A stretch of DNA of 64,000 bases from assembly GCA_032717465.1 (NCBI GenBank), contig CM064653.1:34488659-34552658 (forward strand), read 5' to 3'. The notes beneath the pieces were generated by a model. The model searched no databases. It was not told where the DNA came from and saw nothing but the letters and a program-made list of their open reading frames with translations. The position numbers and the translations under genes were made by a program. Numbering within the stretch: position 1 is the first letter of the stretch; every line of letters starts with the position of its first letter. Source of the DNA: Coenobita brevimanus. Its lineage: Eukaryota; Arthropoda; Malacostraca; Decapoda; Coenobitidae. Positions 52,942 to 64,000 of the stretch are shown one piece after another.

Positions 52942-54109
52942 CAGTAAAACCTCAACATATTGGACTTCAGTAGACTGGAATTCGCCTTTATCAGACTTGT
53001 GGAGCTACTGGACTGAATTCCTATATACAGTCACTACTTGTTTTACGTTGATTCTGTTTACGATAATTCGCTACAACAGTAATAGAAAAGTTCCACCCCA
53101 ATATTCGATATACAATAAATTTCCCGCTATAACGATTTTGCCATCGGAAAGCACCAGGCACACGCAAGGTGACCGTCGCTTGTCTCAGGCAAGATGGCGG
53201 CCCTGGCAGCTCATTGTTATGGTTCAGGTCCCACCACCCCTTCAAATCCCTGTCTTTTCATCTTTTTCATAAGTGCCCACCTGTTATTGTCACCTCTCAG
53301 CCAAACATCGTACTTCAGTACTGTGGATTTGTGTGCCCAGTGGTAAGGTCAGTGCCATTGTAGGCCCCAGTGCTATAGTTGGTGCAGGTATGGGCCCCAG
53401 TGCTAAGGTTGGTGCAGGTATGGGCCGCAGTGCTAAGGTTGGTGCAGGTATGGGCTGCAGTGCTAAGGTTGGTGCAGATATGGGCTGGATTCCCCTCCCC
53501 CTAACCTGTTCCTGTCTGACTCAGAGGCTGACCACTAGTGCCTGTAAGCACAGGCTGTCCCCCAGCCGCGGGGGGAACGACTTAGACCAACACAGGAAGG
53601 AATGAAGCTGGGTTGTCATTTATGGTTCAGTCCTGGTTAGGTGACTTTGGGAAGTTGAGTTGACGTAACCCCCCTTTTATAACGTGTTTCAATCTCTCGA
53701 TTTACAATCAAATCAGTATACGATAAGGTCTGAACTGACGTAACCCCATCGTAAAACGAGTAGTGGCTGTATCGGAAAAAGTCCGATAAAGCCAGAAGCA
53801 GTCCGGACTGCATGACCACTTCAGCTATGTTCACCACAATAAGGTAAATTAAAGACATGCTTATCAGTGTACAATACAGTATTATTATATATATTATACC
53901 ATTTGATTATTGTAGTGAAGGTATGGTATAGTACAGTACCACAATGGTAGTCAAAACAGTTTAAAAACCGTTGGTGCGATCCAGACTAATGTCTGATATA
54001 TAGGAAAAGGTCCGAATTAGCTGGGAGAAGTCTGGATGTCGCTTTTATCGGAATTTCGCTTTTTTGGAATGGCTTTGACCCCAATTAGTGTTATAGTGAG
54101 GTCTTACTG
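52942..54109. mobile_element. Tigger-like MITE in RTE-like copy 4, itself carrying a second Tigger
   Basis: CAGTAAAACCTCAACATATTGG at 52942 and, inverted, CAGTAAGACCTCACTATAAC at 54109, with TA on both sides. Collinear with 40906-41518 except for the 742-bp nested insertion. Confidence 0.85.
53028..53769. mobile_element. Nested Tigger-like MITE with 30-bp minisatellite
   Basis: The termini CAGTCACTACTTGTTTTACG and, inverted, CAGCCACTACTCGTTTTACG are flanked by TA at 53026-53027 and 53770-53771. Inside, 53360-53488 holds four 30-bp units GTTGGTGCAGGTATGGGCC (start of unit). The outer element's relative at about 40995 shows the uninterrupted site. Confidence 0.85.
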
Positions 54110-54841
54110 TATATTGAACAACCATGGGGACATCACACAGCCTTTTCACACGCCAAAATTGATAGTGAACCATTGACTTAGATGCCCATTTACCCATACA
54201 CATGCCTCACTGCCATAATAAAAACATGACGGCACCTAGCAGCGTACCATCTACGCCAAACATATGGTAAACCTTCCACAGTCCGTTTCTGTCTACTTTG
54301 TTGTATGTTTTTTCCAGATCCATAAATGCCATAAACATCTTATAGTCCTTCTCACAAGTCTTCTTTGCTATCTGTCTCACTGCAGATATTTGATTCACAC
54401 ATCCTCTGCCACTCCTGAATCCACCCTGTTCATCACTCACTAGAACTTCTGATATCTCTCTTACTTTCTCTAAAATAATTCTTCCATATATCTTCCATAC
54501 AACACTCAATAAACCTATGCCACAATAATTCTTGCACTCACTTCACTCACCTTTATTTTTGCACAGGGATACAGTCACAGCCTTTTCCCACTCTGCTGGC
54601 ACAGTTTCACTCATCCAAGCCTTCTTATCTCCAACAAGCACTTCTTTCCACTTTCTCCACTACACTTAATTGTCTCTGCATATACATTATCAACCTCAGC
54701 TGCATTCCCATTTTTCAGCTGCTTCACAGTGTTCCTCACCAGTGCGAGTGTCACATTTCTTGGCACTTGCTTCTCTGTAGACCCCCAAAGCCGTTCATGT
54801 TTACAGCAGCTCTGCTTTCTCTGTTCCCATTCATGTCATCA

Positions 54842-57800
54842 ATCTATAGCCCGATGCCCTAATCCCGCACAGGGTGGCCACAGACAAAACACCTGCAAGT
54901 CGCTCTGTCACCCACCATTTGACAGCCCTCCCCCCAGCTCACTCCCCCCTTCCTCATATACCTCTCAACTCCATCCCTCCACCTCATCCTTGGTTTCCCC
55001 CTCCCTCTCCTTCCCTCCCTCTCCTTCCCTCCCTCCACTTCTCCTACAAACACCCTCTCCATTCTCTCCACATGTCGAAACCACCCCAGTGTATTTCTCC
55101 TAATTTTCTCAATCACACCTACATCCACCCCACAACGTTCTTTCACTTCTTCATTCGTCAACCTGTCCCTCCTTGTCACTCATGCTCCTCTTAAGTGACT
55201 CATTTCCACTCATGCTCCTCTTAAGTGACTCATTTCCACTGCTCTCACTCTTGACTTGTTCCCCTCCAGCAAGGTCCACGCTTCGCTTCCATACGTCAGG
55301 GTAGGGATCACAGTGCTGTCATGCAGTGACTTCTTAACTTCCATATTAACCTTCCTATTTCTCATCACTGCTTTCAGTGAATTAACAACTTCCTTCCCTG
55401 CTGTACCCTTTCAAGCACTTCATCCCCAAAACTTCCATCCATACTCATCACACTACCGAAGTACTTGAATGCACTCACATTCTCCATATCCTCACCATCC
55501 AACTGTGCATTCTGTGACTTCTTTCCTCTCACACACCGTAACTTACTCTTGTTTACATTAACTTTCAGATTCTTCTTCTTACACACTGTCCCAAATTCAT
55601 TCACCAAACCTTGCAACTCCCATTCATCTTCACACAACAATGCTGTATCATCAGCAAACAGCAACACTGGAATCTTCCACACATCCTCATTCATTAGAGC
55701 CACCCCCACATCCACTGCCCTACCTTGCACCTCCTTTACAACCCCATCCATGAATATTTTAAACAACCATGGAGACATCACACATCCCCATTTCAGTCTC
55801 ACATTTAGATCAAAGAACTCGCTCAGCTCACCATCCACGCACACCATAGCCCTTGCTCCCTTGTTCATACTCTTCACAGCACTCACCAATTTCCCATCCA
55901 CTCCATCAATTCTTAACCCATGGATTGCAAGCCACAGCTCAAGCTGGATAGCGTCGCGTTGCAAGCCACAGCTCAGGCTGTACTGGCCGCGAATCACTGC
56001 TAACTACTCCACCCCTACGCAAACTTACGCATGGCACTGTGCAAAGACTCAGTGAGGGAGATTTTTTTTCTTTTCACTAGATGATGCCCTGGATGTTTAT
56101 CTTCAAGTTGATAATAAATAAAATCATTTTTTGTTTTTTTGTTTTGCTTTTTTACTACTCCCCTACGTAAACTTACGCATGGCCCTACATAAAGGCGGAG
56201 AGAGAGAGATTGTTATTTTTTCACCAGATGATGCCCTGGATGTTTATCTTCAAGTTTATAATAAACAAAAACTAAAAAAAAAAAAAAAAGAAATCTGCAC
56301 AGCACGGGGTGCAATAAAAATGGGTAATTGCGCAATCCACAGGTTAATACCTTCCACATACCTTGCCTGCCTCCTTTGTTATATGCTCTCTCCAAGCCCA
56401 TGAAGGCAGCATAGACTTTCTTTCCCTTCTCTAGATACTTCACTAAACATCTTAGAACAAATATCTGATCTACACACCTTTTTCCCCTCCTAAATCCCCC
56501 TTGTTCTTCTCCAACTATCTCCTCCGATTTATACCTAACCCTATCAGTAAGTATTCTGCTGTGTATTTTTCCAGTCACACTAAGAAGGCAAATACTCCTA
56601 TGGTTATCACATATTTTTCTCTCCTCTTTTCCTTTGTATAAAGGAGCAATTATGCCTGATTTCCAGTCCTCTGGAACCCTTCCCTCTTCCCAAGCCAATC
56701 TACGTAGCTTCCATATCCACTCCACAACAATCTTACCCTCATTCATCAGGCTTTCAAAATATTCTTTCCATCTCGTCTTTACTTCATCCCCATGGGTTAA
56801 TAATCTACCATTTACATCCTTCACACTTTCACATTTCTTTCCGCTGTCGCTTCTATATTTCCGCACCTCTTTCCAGGATAGCTTCCTATTTTCAGAGTAA
56901 TTTGCATTCATTTTTCTTTGTAGATCATCCATTATCTCCTCCTTTTTCCCCGTCACTAGTCTCATTATGTGCTTCTTGCTCTCATTATATTCATTTCTGA
57001 TTTCAATTGAACCCCAGTCCTGTAACCACTCTCTAGCCACTTCTTCCTCTTTTCCTCCACTGCTCAAACTCTTCATCCCACCATGCCATACCTTTCTTCA
57101 TTGTTGTTACTCTTGCCACACCACACACTGCTTTACAATCCTAACTAAGCAAACCCTATATGCATTCCACAGGCTGTCCAGATCAGTTTAATTCCAACTC
57201 ACAAATTCCAGCTTCTCCCCTACTTTTGTCCTGTATTCATCTGCCATTTCTTTGATCCTCAGCTTCTTGACTTTCAGTCTTTCTTCGTGACTGCCCGTCT
57301 CTTTCATGGTCCACCTCACTCCTCTCAGCGTCATCTTGCATACCACAATCAAATGATCTGACAGACCTCCACATCGTCCTTTCACGGCCCTCGTACCAGC
57401 AACCATTCCCAGCATTGATTTCTCTACGAGCATGTAATCAATCAGGCTGTTCCCTCTATACCATGTATAATTATGTGCATCTTTGTGTTTGAAATACGAG
57501 TTACAAATGCACAACCTCCTTTCCTGACGCATAGCCTTCAGTTGCTTGCTATTATCATTTTCTCCAGGTACTCCATGATAACCCATTATGTCATCCTCAG
57601 GACCAGTGCCTACTCTTCAATTCATATCCCCCATTATGATCACTTGATAGCTCCTGGATATTTCTACCACTGCATCATCCAGCTCAACCCAAAACCTGTC
57701 TTTCTCTCGCTTCTGTCATCACACGGTGCATACACTACATGCACTGCCACACTCACCTTCTCAACCTTGAACTTGACACATCTCGAGCTGACACATTTGT

Positions 57801-58060
57801 AATCTCTCATTCCACTCTGCCACACCTCATTCATCAAAAAAGCAACTACTTCCTTGCATCTTCCTCACACATTCATGCCCGATCTTACATATTTCACACC
57901 CTGCCACTCCTCCACTTCACGCTCTTTCATCTTCGTTTCACACAGTACCATCACAACATATCTCGCACTCTTGAACACATTCACTTCCACCCTCTTGCTC
58001 TCCTCATTCACACCTCACACATTCCACATGGCCATGCAAACCTGCCCATTTGATTGGGGC
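54842..58060 (-). pseudogene. RTE-like retrotransposon copy 5 (near full length), split by piggyBac
   Basis: Endonuclease: VCMAMWNV at about 58030, VHVVYAPCDD at about 57730, GDMN-like segment near 57620, then YTWYRGNSLIDYMLVEKSML and GGLSDHLIVVCKM (57330-57480). RT: IIAPLYKGKEERKICDNHRS, EEQGGFRRGKRCVDQI, AAFMGLERAYNK where the motif A Asp is Gly (56390-56420), then beyond the insertion RIDGVDGKLVSAVKSM, WGCVMSPWLF and VLLFADDTALL with FADD intact. The C-terminal region ENVSAFKYFGSVMSMDG, DRLTNEEVKERCG and GKPRMRWRDGVERY completes it. The sense 3' end is GGCCACCCTGTGCGGGATTAGGGC...CTATAGAT. Several stops and frameshifts, plus the lost Asp, make it inactive. Confidence 0.85.
55913..56347. mobile_element. 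Small non-autonomous piggyBac-like element in RTE-like copy 5
   Basis: TTAA at 55913-55916 and 56344-56347; ends CCCATGGATTGCAAGCC and, inverted, CCTGTGGATTGCGCAAT. Removing the insert and one TTAA rejoins the RT frame (MWKV to RIDGVDG). Inside are two ~115-bp direct repeats (CCTACGYAAACTTACGCATGGC ... GATGATGCCCTGGATGTTTA), each ending in an A-rich tail, and a short tandem TTGCAAGCCACAGCTCARGCTG. Confidence 0.85.
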
Positions 58061-58559
58061 CTAGGGCAGGTATTTGGGCCCTCTGAGACTTTCCGAATCA
58101 TATGCCATGATTCACCCGTCACGTCCCGAGCACTTTCGCACCTCCGACACCCTCCAGTCCCGACCATTTTTGTTTTTTTTCTTTTTTTGGCTAAAACTTC
58201 CGCTTTAGTTGAGAAACAAAGGAAAATCACAAAGAAAGTGCTTACCTTGGTCTGCAACTGGTCAGAACAGGTGAGGTCCCCCGCGCCAGGTATCGTATTC
58301 TATCATTGACGTGTGAGGCGCTCACATTTTCTATGGTAGGTAATTTTGGGAGAAACAATAAACAACACCTCTACATTTATTGAATTTGAACTAATAAACA
58401 ATAAGAATAACAATATAATGAATTTCAATGACATATATATATATATATAAAAAATAAGCATTGTACCTTCGCGCGAGCATAGCGAGTTTGGTCCGATTGG
58501 TAAAACGATATGTGCAAAGTTTCTTGTTTCAGTCAATATATCATTTTTTCTACTCGTAT

Positions 58560-58756
58560 AAGCAACGTTGGGTCTGGTTAGTACTTGGATGGGTGACCGC
58601 CAAGGAACACCAGATGCTGTTGGCATAACGTTCTCCCTACGTGTCAGGTGGGGTTGGTGGAGGATTAGTGCCCCTCCCTGTAAAACAATTAACTCTAAGC
58701 CCTTGGCCACCCCGTTTGGGATACATGGCGTCTGGCAATGAATGAATGAATGAAAA
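58560..58756 (+). repeat. 5S-rRNA-derived SINE, second copy
   Basis: CAACGTTGGGTCTGGTTAG and TACTTGGATGGGTGACCGCC are the 5S box C region. The same body and (ATGA)n tail occur at 41140-41315. No clear target duplication was seen. Confidence 0.8.
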
Positions 58757-59029
58757 TACTACTGTTTCAGTGCCATATAGCATAAGTATAGTGCACATAT
58801 GCATACTCAGCGCACTCGCTACGACTCGTATTTCAACATGCAACATTGTTGTATCACTTTCATAATATTTTTTTCTTTACATTGAACCTTTTCTCCACCA
58901 CTGTAAACGTTTTCAATTATTTACATTCATTGCGAGGGCATTTAGCAAAATGCTAGCGCATATTCTCATAGCAAGCACTCTCTCTAACACTCGTGTTTCC
59001 ACTTTTACTTTATTTCTTCAATCCCAATA

Positions 59030-59600
59030 TACTTTACCACTTACATTACACCCATTTACACCCTATTCTGCACCATACATATTTACTGGCATTATTTATT
59101 CTAGTGAGCGTCAGAATATCACATGAAAATACCTTCGCAATGAATGTTTCGACCAACATAATACTCATACACTTACATACTAATATTCCACTTATATTAC
59201 ACCCGTGTTCACTTGTAGACTCCTATTTACATATTTACGGGCCTTATTTATTCCACTGAGCGTCTGAATATCGCATCAAAATACCCTCACAAGGTATGTT
59301 TCCACTTAGATAATACTCAAACACTTACATACTAATATTCCACTTATATTACACCCGTGTTCACTTGTAGACTCCTATTTACATATTTACGGGCCTTATT
59401 TATTCCACTGAGCGTGTGAATATCGCATCAAAATACCCTCGCAAGGTATATTTCCACTTAGATAATATTCATACACTTACATAATAATTTTCCACTTATA
59501 TTACACCCATTTCCACTTCCATACTACTATTTACAGATCTACGGGCCTTATAATTACACTGAGCGTCTGTTTGTCGCATTTATTTCAGAGTATCAGCGTC
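59030..59600. repeat. ~152-bp tandem repeat, about 3.7 units
   Basis: TTCCACTTATATTACACCC recurs at about 59186, 59338 and 59490, with GGGCCTTATTTATTCCACTGAG between. The array lies 3' of the piggyBac transposase. Confidence 0.85.
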
Positions 59601-59619
59601 CTATCACATTCACACCTTA

Positions 59620-62016
59620 TCAGAAGTGCAGGAACGTGTGAAACTCACTGAAACATGGGTGAATACACAGACCCAGGTCACACTGAACGCACTCATAGCG
59701 GGTGTCCTTTCTCTGAGTGGTGGGTCTCACCCGGGAATTGCTACACACATGACACCTGCGTTGGGGCCTAGGTCTATTTGCTTGGGGAGGTACAGGAGTG
59801 GGGAAATGGCGGGCGGATAATCTTAGGGGAGGGTGGGCACCTGGGGCTGTGCGGGTGCGGTGTTGGGGCCTTTCAACCGCATACCTTGCAACAATCTCTC
59901 GTGTCAGCTCCCCCACAAACCCTTCAAAGTTTCCCGAACTCCTGTTGTCGTGGCGTGAAGGTGGTGGCAATTCAGGGCAGTAATGTCAAGCAGGTGAAAG
60001 AATAGTTTTTTGTACCACTTCATCGTGGTCCTGGCACACTCGACAGTGGATATCATGAAGTCTGACTGGTCCACCAGGTGCATGTTGATATTATAGTCAA
60101 GCACACACTCAGGTTTCCATATGTGGCACCTGTTCTCGCTCCGATAATCTACCGACTCTGTACGGTGCATCAAGGGGTGGTGAACCGTGGACAAGAGGTG
60201 GACTTCTCTGTTGTGGTTCCACACTGTTGCAAGGATATTGTCGGCCTGGAAAAAGACCACCTCATTTCTGTCAAGTTTCCGTTCTACCTTGATCATGTGA
60301 CGCCGGTTCACCTTGATGGTCCCACAGATCCCCGTGTCATGCCTGTGTACTGTAGATAATGAGCGAGAAGAGGGCTAGTGTACCAGTTGTCAAGGTGAAG
60401 GATGTGACCACGATGAAAATAGTTTTCTATCATTGTTTTTACCTCTGCTCCAGACAGACCAATATACCGATCTTCTATTATGTCTGTCTGTGCACCAGTG
60501 TACAAGACTATGTCTTGCACATAACCAGTCCTACAGTCACACATAACAAAGATCTTGAACCCAAAACGGTGCCTTTTGCTGGGTATGTACTGCCGAAATG
60601 AAATATTGCCTCTCCACAACACGAGACTCTCGTCTATGACGGGGTCTCTATAGGGATAAAATGAGGAACGGAATGTCTGCCTTAGGTGATCAAAAACCAA
60701 CCTAATTCGCCTCATCTTATCTGTGTCATTAGTATTTGCAGGATCATCAGCATCATAGAAATGGAGGCGGCTTAGAATTTGCTGAAATCGATTACGGCTC
60801 ATTACTTGGCCAAATATTGGTGTAAGCATAATAGGGTCCCTTGTCCAGTATGCAGGAATTCGGTTCTTTCGTACAATACCCATCAACAGTACCAGGGCCA
60901 AAAACAAAAACATTTCTGCAGGGGAGACTGGGTAATCATAGAGGATAGAATGCCTGCTCCTTGTGCCCTGTCTTTCACTCTCACGGCGCTGGCTGGTAGC
61001 AAACCGGTTTGTTTGATCCACTATTTCCTCCACAAAACCCTTACTGAAGAAAAGGTGGAAAAAATCCAGCCTGGTTGAATCAGGGTGAATACCGGGAGCA
61101 ATGCAGCCAGCACGCCCTTGCTTAATGAATGGGTGAACGAGGGGAGTAAAGTAACTCCCATCCTCCCAATTCCATGCCACAAATTCCTCGTCCCGATCGT
61201 CCCCATCGTCGCCTTCATCGGGGTGGGGAGGAGATGATGGTGGGGGAGGTTGGGGAGGAGGAGTGTGGAGGGCATCCCCACTCGCACTCCTCTTCCCTCG
61301 GCCTTTACCCTTCCCCTTTCCCTTACCCTTCCCCTTTCCCTTACCCTTACGGCCTTGGGGAACATCAGGGGGCTGTGGGAAGGAAGCCCGGGAATATTGG
61401 GGAGCATAAGATGTGCTGGGGAGTGGCCCTCCTCACCTCCCTGCTCCGTCACCACACCATGTGATTCACCACCCACCCTCACTGCCCCACGTGATACGCC
61501 CCGCCGCCTCACATTACCACGTGAGAGCGATGACACTCCCGCAACTGTCACTTTCCACACTCCTCCCAACACTTTCCCTTTCACTCCCCACTCCCTCAAC
61601 GCCACTTCCGCCATCCCCAAACAAAACTCTAGACCCATACCTGTTAGAACAATGTGGTGTGGGCTCTGGGCCGCGATGAGTAATAACCTCACGGCCGTAC
61701 CACGTGGCAGCACGTCCCACAGCTCTGTCCTCGTCCTCATCCTCATCCTTGAAATCGGGCTCCACGTCACGTAGGGGCTGGCTAGAGGATCTTGCACGTT
61801 GTTTTTGTGCAGCCTGACCCTCTCCTGTAGCACAAGTCACGTAGCGCCGCTTCCTGGGGGACGGGATTTCCTCATCACTGCTGCTGCTTTCCACATCCTC
61901 TGGTTGGACATAATCTTATTGTCCATCTCCTCGTCATCGAGTGGCGAATCACTATCGCCTTTAGAGGCATCCAGGGTGGCTTGAATTTCCTCCTCCGAGA
62001 GACCTCTATGCGCCAT
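59620..62016 (-). pseudogene. piggyBac-type transposase (PGBD-like), frameshifted
   Basis: The ATG at 62016 starts an acidic N-terminus (LSEEEIQATLDASKGDSD, SPLDDEE), a frameshift near 61910, then SSSSDEEIPSPRKRRY. The DDE region at 60308-61180 is open for 290 codons (IHPDSTRLDFFHLFFS, MLTPIFGQVMSRNRFQQIL, DPVIDESLVLWRGNISFRQY, LHLDNWYTSPLLAHYL). After a shift near 60310 come NINMHLVDQSD and RTTMKWYKKLFFHLLDI. After another near 59940 comes the C-terminal Cys-rich finger (CHVCSN, YECVQCDLGLCIHPCF). The three catalytic Asp positions of the family are recognisable (IDES, DNWY, VDQSD), but at least three frameshifts inactivate it. Confidence 0.85.
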
Positions 62017-62324
62017 GTCTGAGCAGGACCGTTGCTAACAGGTGAGTGACCGAGCCGCAGGTGAGTGCGGGTCGCGTGGGGTCGCCGAGTGTCCCTGCCT
62101 GGTGGCAGGTAGGGGAAGGTCGTGCGATGCTAAGTACCAAAAATCTTGCGGGAATTTTGAAAATTGTGGAAATCATGCAACTTGCAATTGCAAAACATAC
62201 CAGTACGTCGATGGGACTGGCAAATGCAAAATGTTGCAACATATCCATACGTTGACAGGACGTCTCGGGTTAAGGGAATTTTACATAGGGGAATCTGGGG
62301 AAGACTTAACCCGGCCAAAAAAAA

Positions 62325-62475
62325 CAGTTATATGGTTACCACCCAGTGTAGTAAATGGTTTCCTGGGTACAGGAAACCATTTGGCTTGTCACTCACTGTA
62401 GAGACCATAAGGTATCCCTATACTGTATTGAGTGAGTGGATGATGGGCTCCCCCACCTACCTCATATACTGGAAT
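62325..62475 (-). repeat. SINE-like copy with perfect hairpin (minus)
   Basis: The hairpin AAATGGTTTCCTG-GGTA-CAGGAAACCATTT at 62353-62382 is flanked by GGTTACCACCCAG and by TTGGCTTGTCACTCACTG, the inverse of the family order. Confidence 0.8.
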
Positions 62476-62493
62476 ATAAGAAACTTGTGGTAG

Positions 62494-62815
62494 GTGGTTG
62501 GTGGTAGGTGGGGGCACTCACCATCCACTCACTTGATGTAGTACTGCTCTCGGGTGTCTGCCCATTCCTGTCCTCCATCCTTCTTTCCTTCCATCCTCTT
62601 CTGTCTTTCTTTCCTTCATTCTTTCCTCATCCTTCTACATACGGGTGACTTTACACTCTCTCTCCTGCCTTTTTTTTTCCTTCATTCTTTCCTCTTCCAT
62701 CTGCCTATGGGTGACTCAACAGTGAGTGACAAGCCAAATGGTTTCCTGTACACCAGGAAACCATTTACTTCGCTGGGTGGTAACCATATAACCAAATTAT
62801 GGCGCCTGGGGTTTA
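62494..62815 (+). repeat. SINE-like copy with perfect hairpin (plus)
   Basis: GTGGTAGGTGGGGGCACTCACC begins the copy. AAATGGTTTCCTG-TACAC-CAGGAAACCATTT lies at 62736-62766 and GGGTGGTAACCATATAACC follows. Head-to-head with the previous copy. Confidence 0.8.
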
Positions 62816-62868
62816 GTGGGTAATTACGGTGCTCCAATCGGATTGGGCCAGTGAAGGTTTATATCCAA

Positions 62869-63020
62869 GGGATGGTTGGGGTTTATTGCTCATGTTATGC
62901 CACTCAAGGATGAGTGAGGCTGGTCACTATCATCTTAAATGTCAGGACCAACTTGCCTAGCCCCGGACTTCTACGCTTCTCATGGGGCATTGTAGGATTG
63001 GATGATGAACGGATGGATGG
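62869..63020 (+). repeat. SINE-like repeat, uninterrupted copy
   Basis: GATGGTTGGGGTTTATTGCTC, GGATGAGTGAGGCTGGTCAC, AATGTCAGGACCAACTTGCC and a GGATGATGAACGGATGG tail are in the order that is split between 31848-31912 and 39293-39396. Confidence 0.75.
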
Positions 63021-64000
63021 AAGAAACTGAAATGTAGCCTTTTGATTTAACACTGAATCGCACCTCTGTCAGAGTTCGACTCACCGGAAATTCTGCCTTC
63101 TGGAGGGTCAACTTATTGAAGTTTTACTGTGTGTGGTGGGGGGGGGGGGACAGTCTGGCCGCACTATGGTGTGGTACTACTACTCGGTTGCCAGGTTGTG
63201 TAAGGAAGAATTCTGCCACCATATTCCCTGCGTGTCGTAAAAGGCGACTAAAAGGGGCGGAGTGAGGGGACTAGCCCCTCTGTGAGGCAATTCAGAATCC
63301 GCAGATATGCCCCGGGAGGCAAAAGTTTCGGGAAATTTGAGAAGTTATATTTTTATGATTTATGTGTTTGGGATGATGGTTGATGATGAAATATCAACAA
63401 AAATAATAAAATGAATATATTTTACCTGCCCATTACTGAAGGTACAGCCGATGAATGCAGTATGGGTAATCCATGAGGAAGCCACAAAACGTAAATAAAC
63501 ACAACTTTTTTCCATCTGTTGTTTTCACTTAAATTTTGAACAGAACATTCTTTTCTTATTAGAAAAACTTATTTCTTGCTTCTGTGTACAAATATTTTCA
63601 AAACAGAACTTGTTTCCATATTTTAAAAAATTGCAATTTCAACTTTTGAACTTTACTTATGCCACCAGTAATCAGAACAGAACTTATTTCCTCTCATTCA
63701 ACAAAACTTATCTTCTTGTTCTTATAGTTTGAACAGAACATTCTTTCCTTATTAGAAAAAAACTTATTTCTTGCTTCTGTGTACAATTATTTTCAAAACA
63801 AATAATCAAGAATTTCACCATAGAAAAAAAAAAAAAAAAATGGAGAAAATACTCCATTTCAGAACTGTTTTTGTCTACACCAGCAGCCCTTGTCACTCCA
63901 CTGTGAGTTGCATCAAATCATAGCAGTTTGGTATGAATCTAGCACCATTTGCCCAGATAAACCCAGATTCATCAGCACTACCAGTACCACCAGGCCTACG
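63021..64000. other. AT-rich DNA with SINE-like fragment and direct repeat
   Basis: CTGCGTGTCGTAAAAGGCGA and CTAAAAGGGGCGGAG (63229-63262) resemble an interspersed repeat head. GAACAGAACATTCTTTYCTTATTAG...TTCTGTGTACAA occurs twice (63538 and 63731). No gene is seen. Confidence 0.5.

Larger units (their letters stand above)
51880..54840 (-). pseudogene. RTE-like retrotransposon copy 4, interrupted by two DNA transposons
   Basis: Minus-strand pieces in order: EKAVTVSLCKNKGE and LLSVVWKIYGRIILEKV (54500-54600), SDEQGGFRSGRGCVNQI and AFMDLEKTYNKVDRNGLW with motif A Asp intact (54260-54450), the CVMSPWL-like region degraded at 54112-54180, then after the Tigger insertion YADDAMLLANTKH (52790-52850), and after the MITE the C-terminal region RKVAGAMRALIRNRGL, VPTFTYGCETM and VCGVQRVDRI (52040-52420). 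The family differs from copies 1, 3 and 5. Stops and frameshifts occur throughout the older parts. Confidence 0.75.
58111..62273 (-). mobile_element. piggyBac transposon (autonomous type, degenerate)
   Basis: The right TTAA (62270-62273) with inverted end CCCGAGACGTCCTGTC and left end TTCACCCGTCACGTCCCG (58111, one change from TTAA) define a 4163-bp element. It contains a frameshifted transposase, a 5S-derived SINE and a 152-bp tandem array in the 3' untranslated part. It is inserted just upstream of RTE-like copy 5. Confidence 0.8.

Noticed and set aside
61021..61833. Minus-strand 270-codon frame (LQERVRLHKNNVQ...) within the piggyBac
   Set aside because: It is a different frame over the transposase N-terminal region. 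The family-like N-terminus (SSSSDEE...) lies in another frame, and this one lacks similarity.

Overview
The window is eukaryotic and reads as a repeat-dense, intron-rich arthropod genome, most likely a decapod crustacean. Supporting signs are (TTAGG)n stretches of the arthropod telomere type, RTE- and Jockey-type non-LTR retrotransposons, Tigger and piggyBac DNA transposons, 5S-rRNA-derived SINEs and long (TA)n microsatellites. The species is an inference. Only one ordinary host-gene exon is convincing: the first coding exon of a CCDC47 (calumin) orthologue at 41.8 kb on the plus strand, with a signal peptide, an acidic lumenal stretch and both splice sites. A THAP-type exon at 34.6 kb is a weaker second candidate.

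Layout. 0-2.6 kb: a Tigger/pogo transposon whose DD32D transposase is open but runs off the window. 4.1-10.8 kb: a SINE, a broken multicopy mobile-element ORF, a nearly full-length but dead RTE-like retrotransposon, and a 778-bp non-autonomous piggyBac element. 11-40 kb: an unusual block of nine long terminal repeats (LTRs, 1.5-2.5 kb without insertions) of one LTR-retrotransposon family, called I to IX here, in both orientations and partly nested (II in I, IV in V). A Jockey-like element lies between II and III, and another lies inside the only LTR pair (VIII/IX). 40-47 kb: TTAGG-bearing repeat, Tigger MITEs, the CCDC47 exon, SINEs, and a piggyBac-like element split into a retrotransposon at TTAA. 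47-58 kb: duplicated repeat units and three more RTE-like copies carrying nested MITE, Tigger and piggyBac insertions. 58-62.3 kb: a frameshifted autonomous piggyBac. 62.3-64 kb: SINE remnants and AT-rich DNA.

The most unusual feature is the LTR family. Each LTR (5' TGAAATGC ... GCATTACA 3', with 5-bp target duplications where intact) carries a reading-frame-like gene that begins at the extreme 5' end of the LTR. It consists of a short N-terminal part, a copy-specific tandem repeat built on a related [EV]-T-x-x-x-R-[ST] motif, and a conserved Arg/Pro-rich tail around 'LFGPSPEG'. Copies III (462 codons) and IX (427 codons) remain open. I do not recognise this protein.

The insertions give a relative chronology: several older copies or duplicated sequences in the window preserve the empty site of a younger insertion. 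This anchors the 5S-SINE, RTE and Tigger calls. The shared 3' ends of SINEs and RTE elements suggest the SINEs use the RTE machinery.
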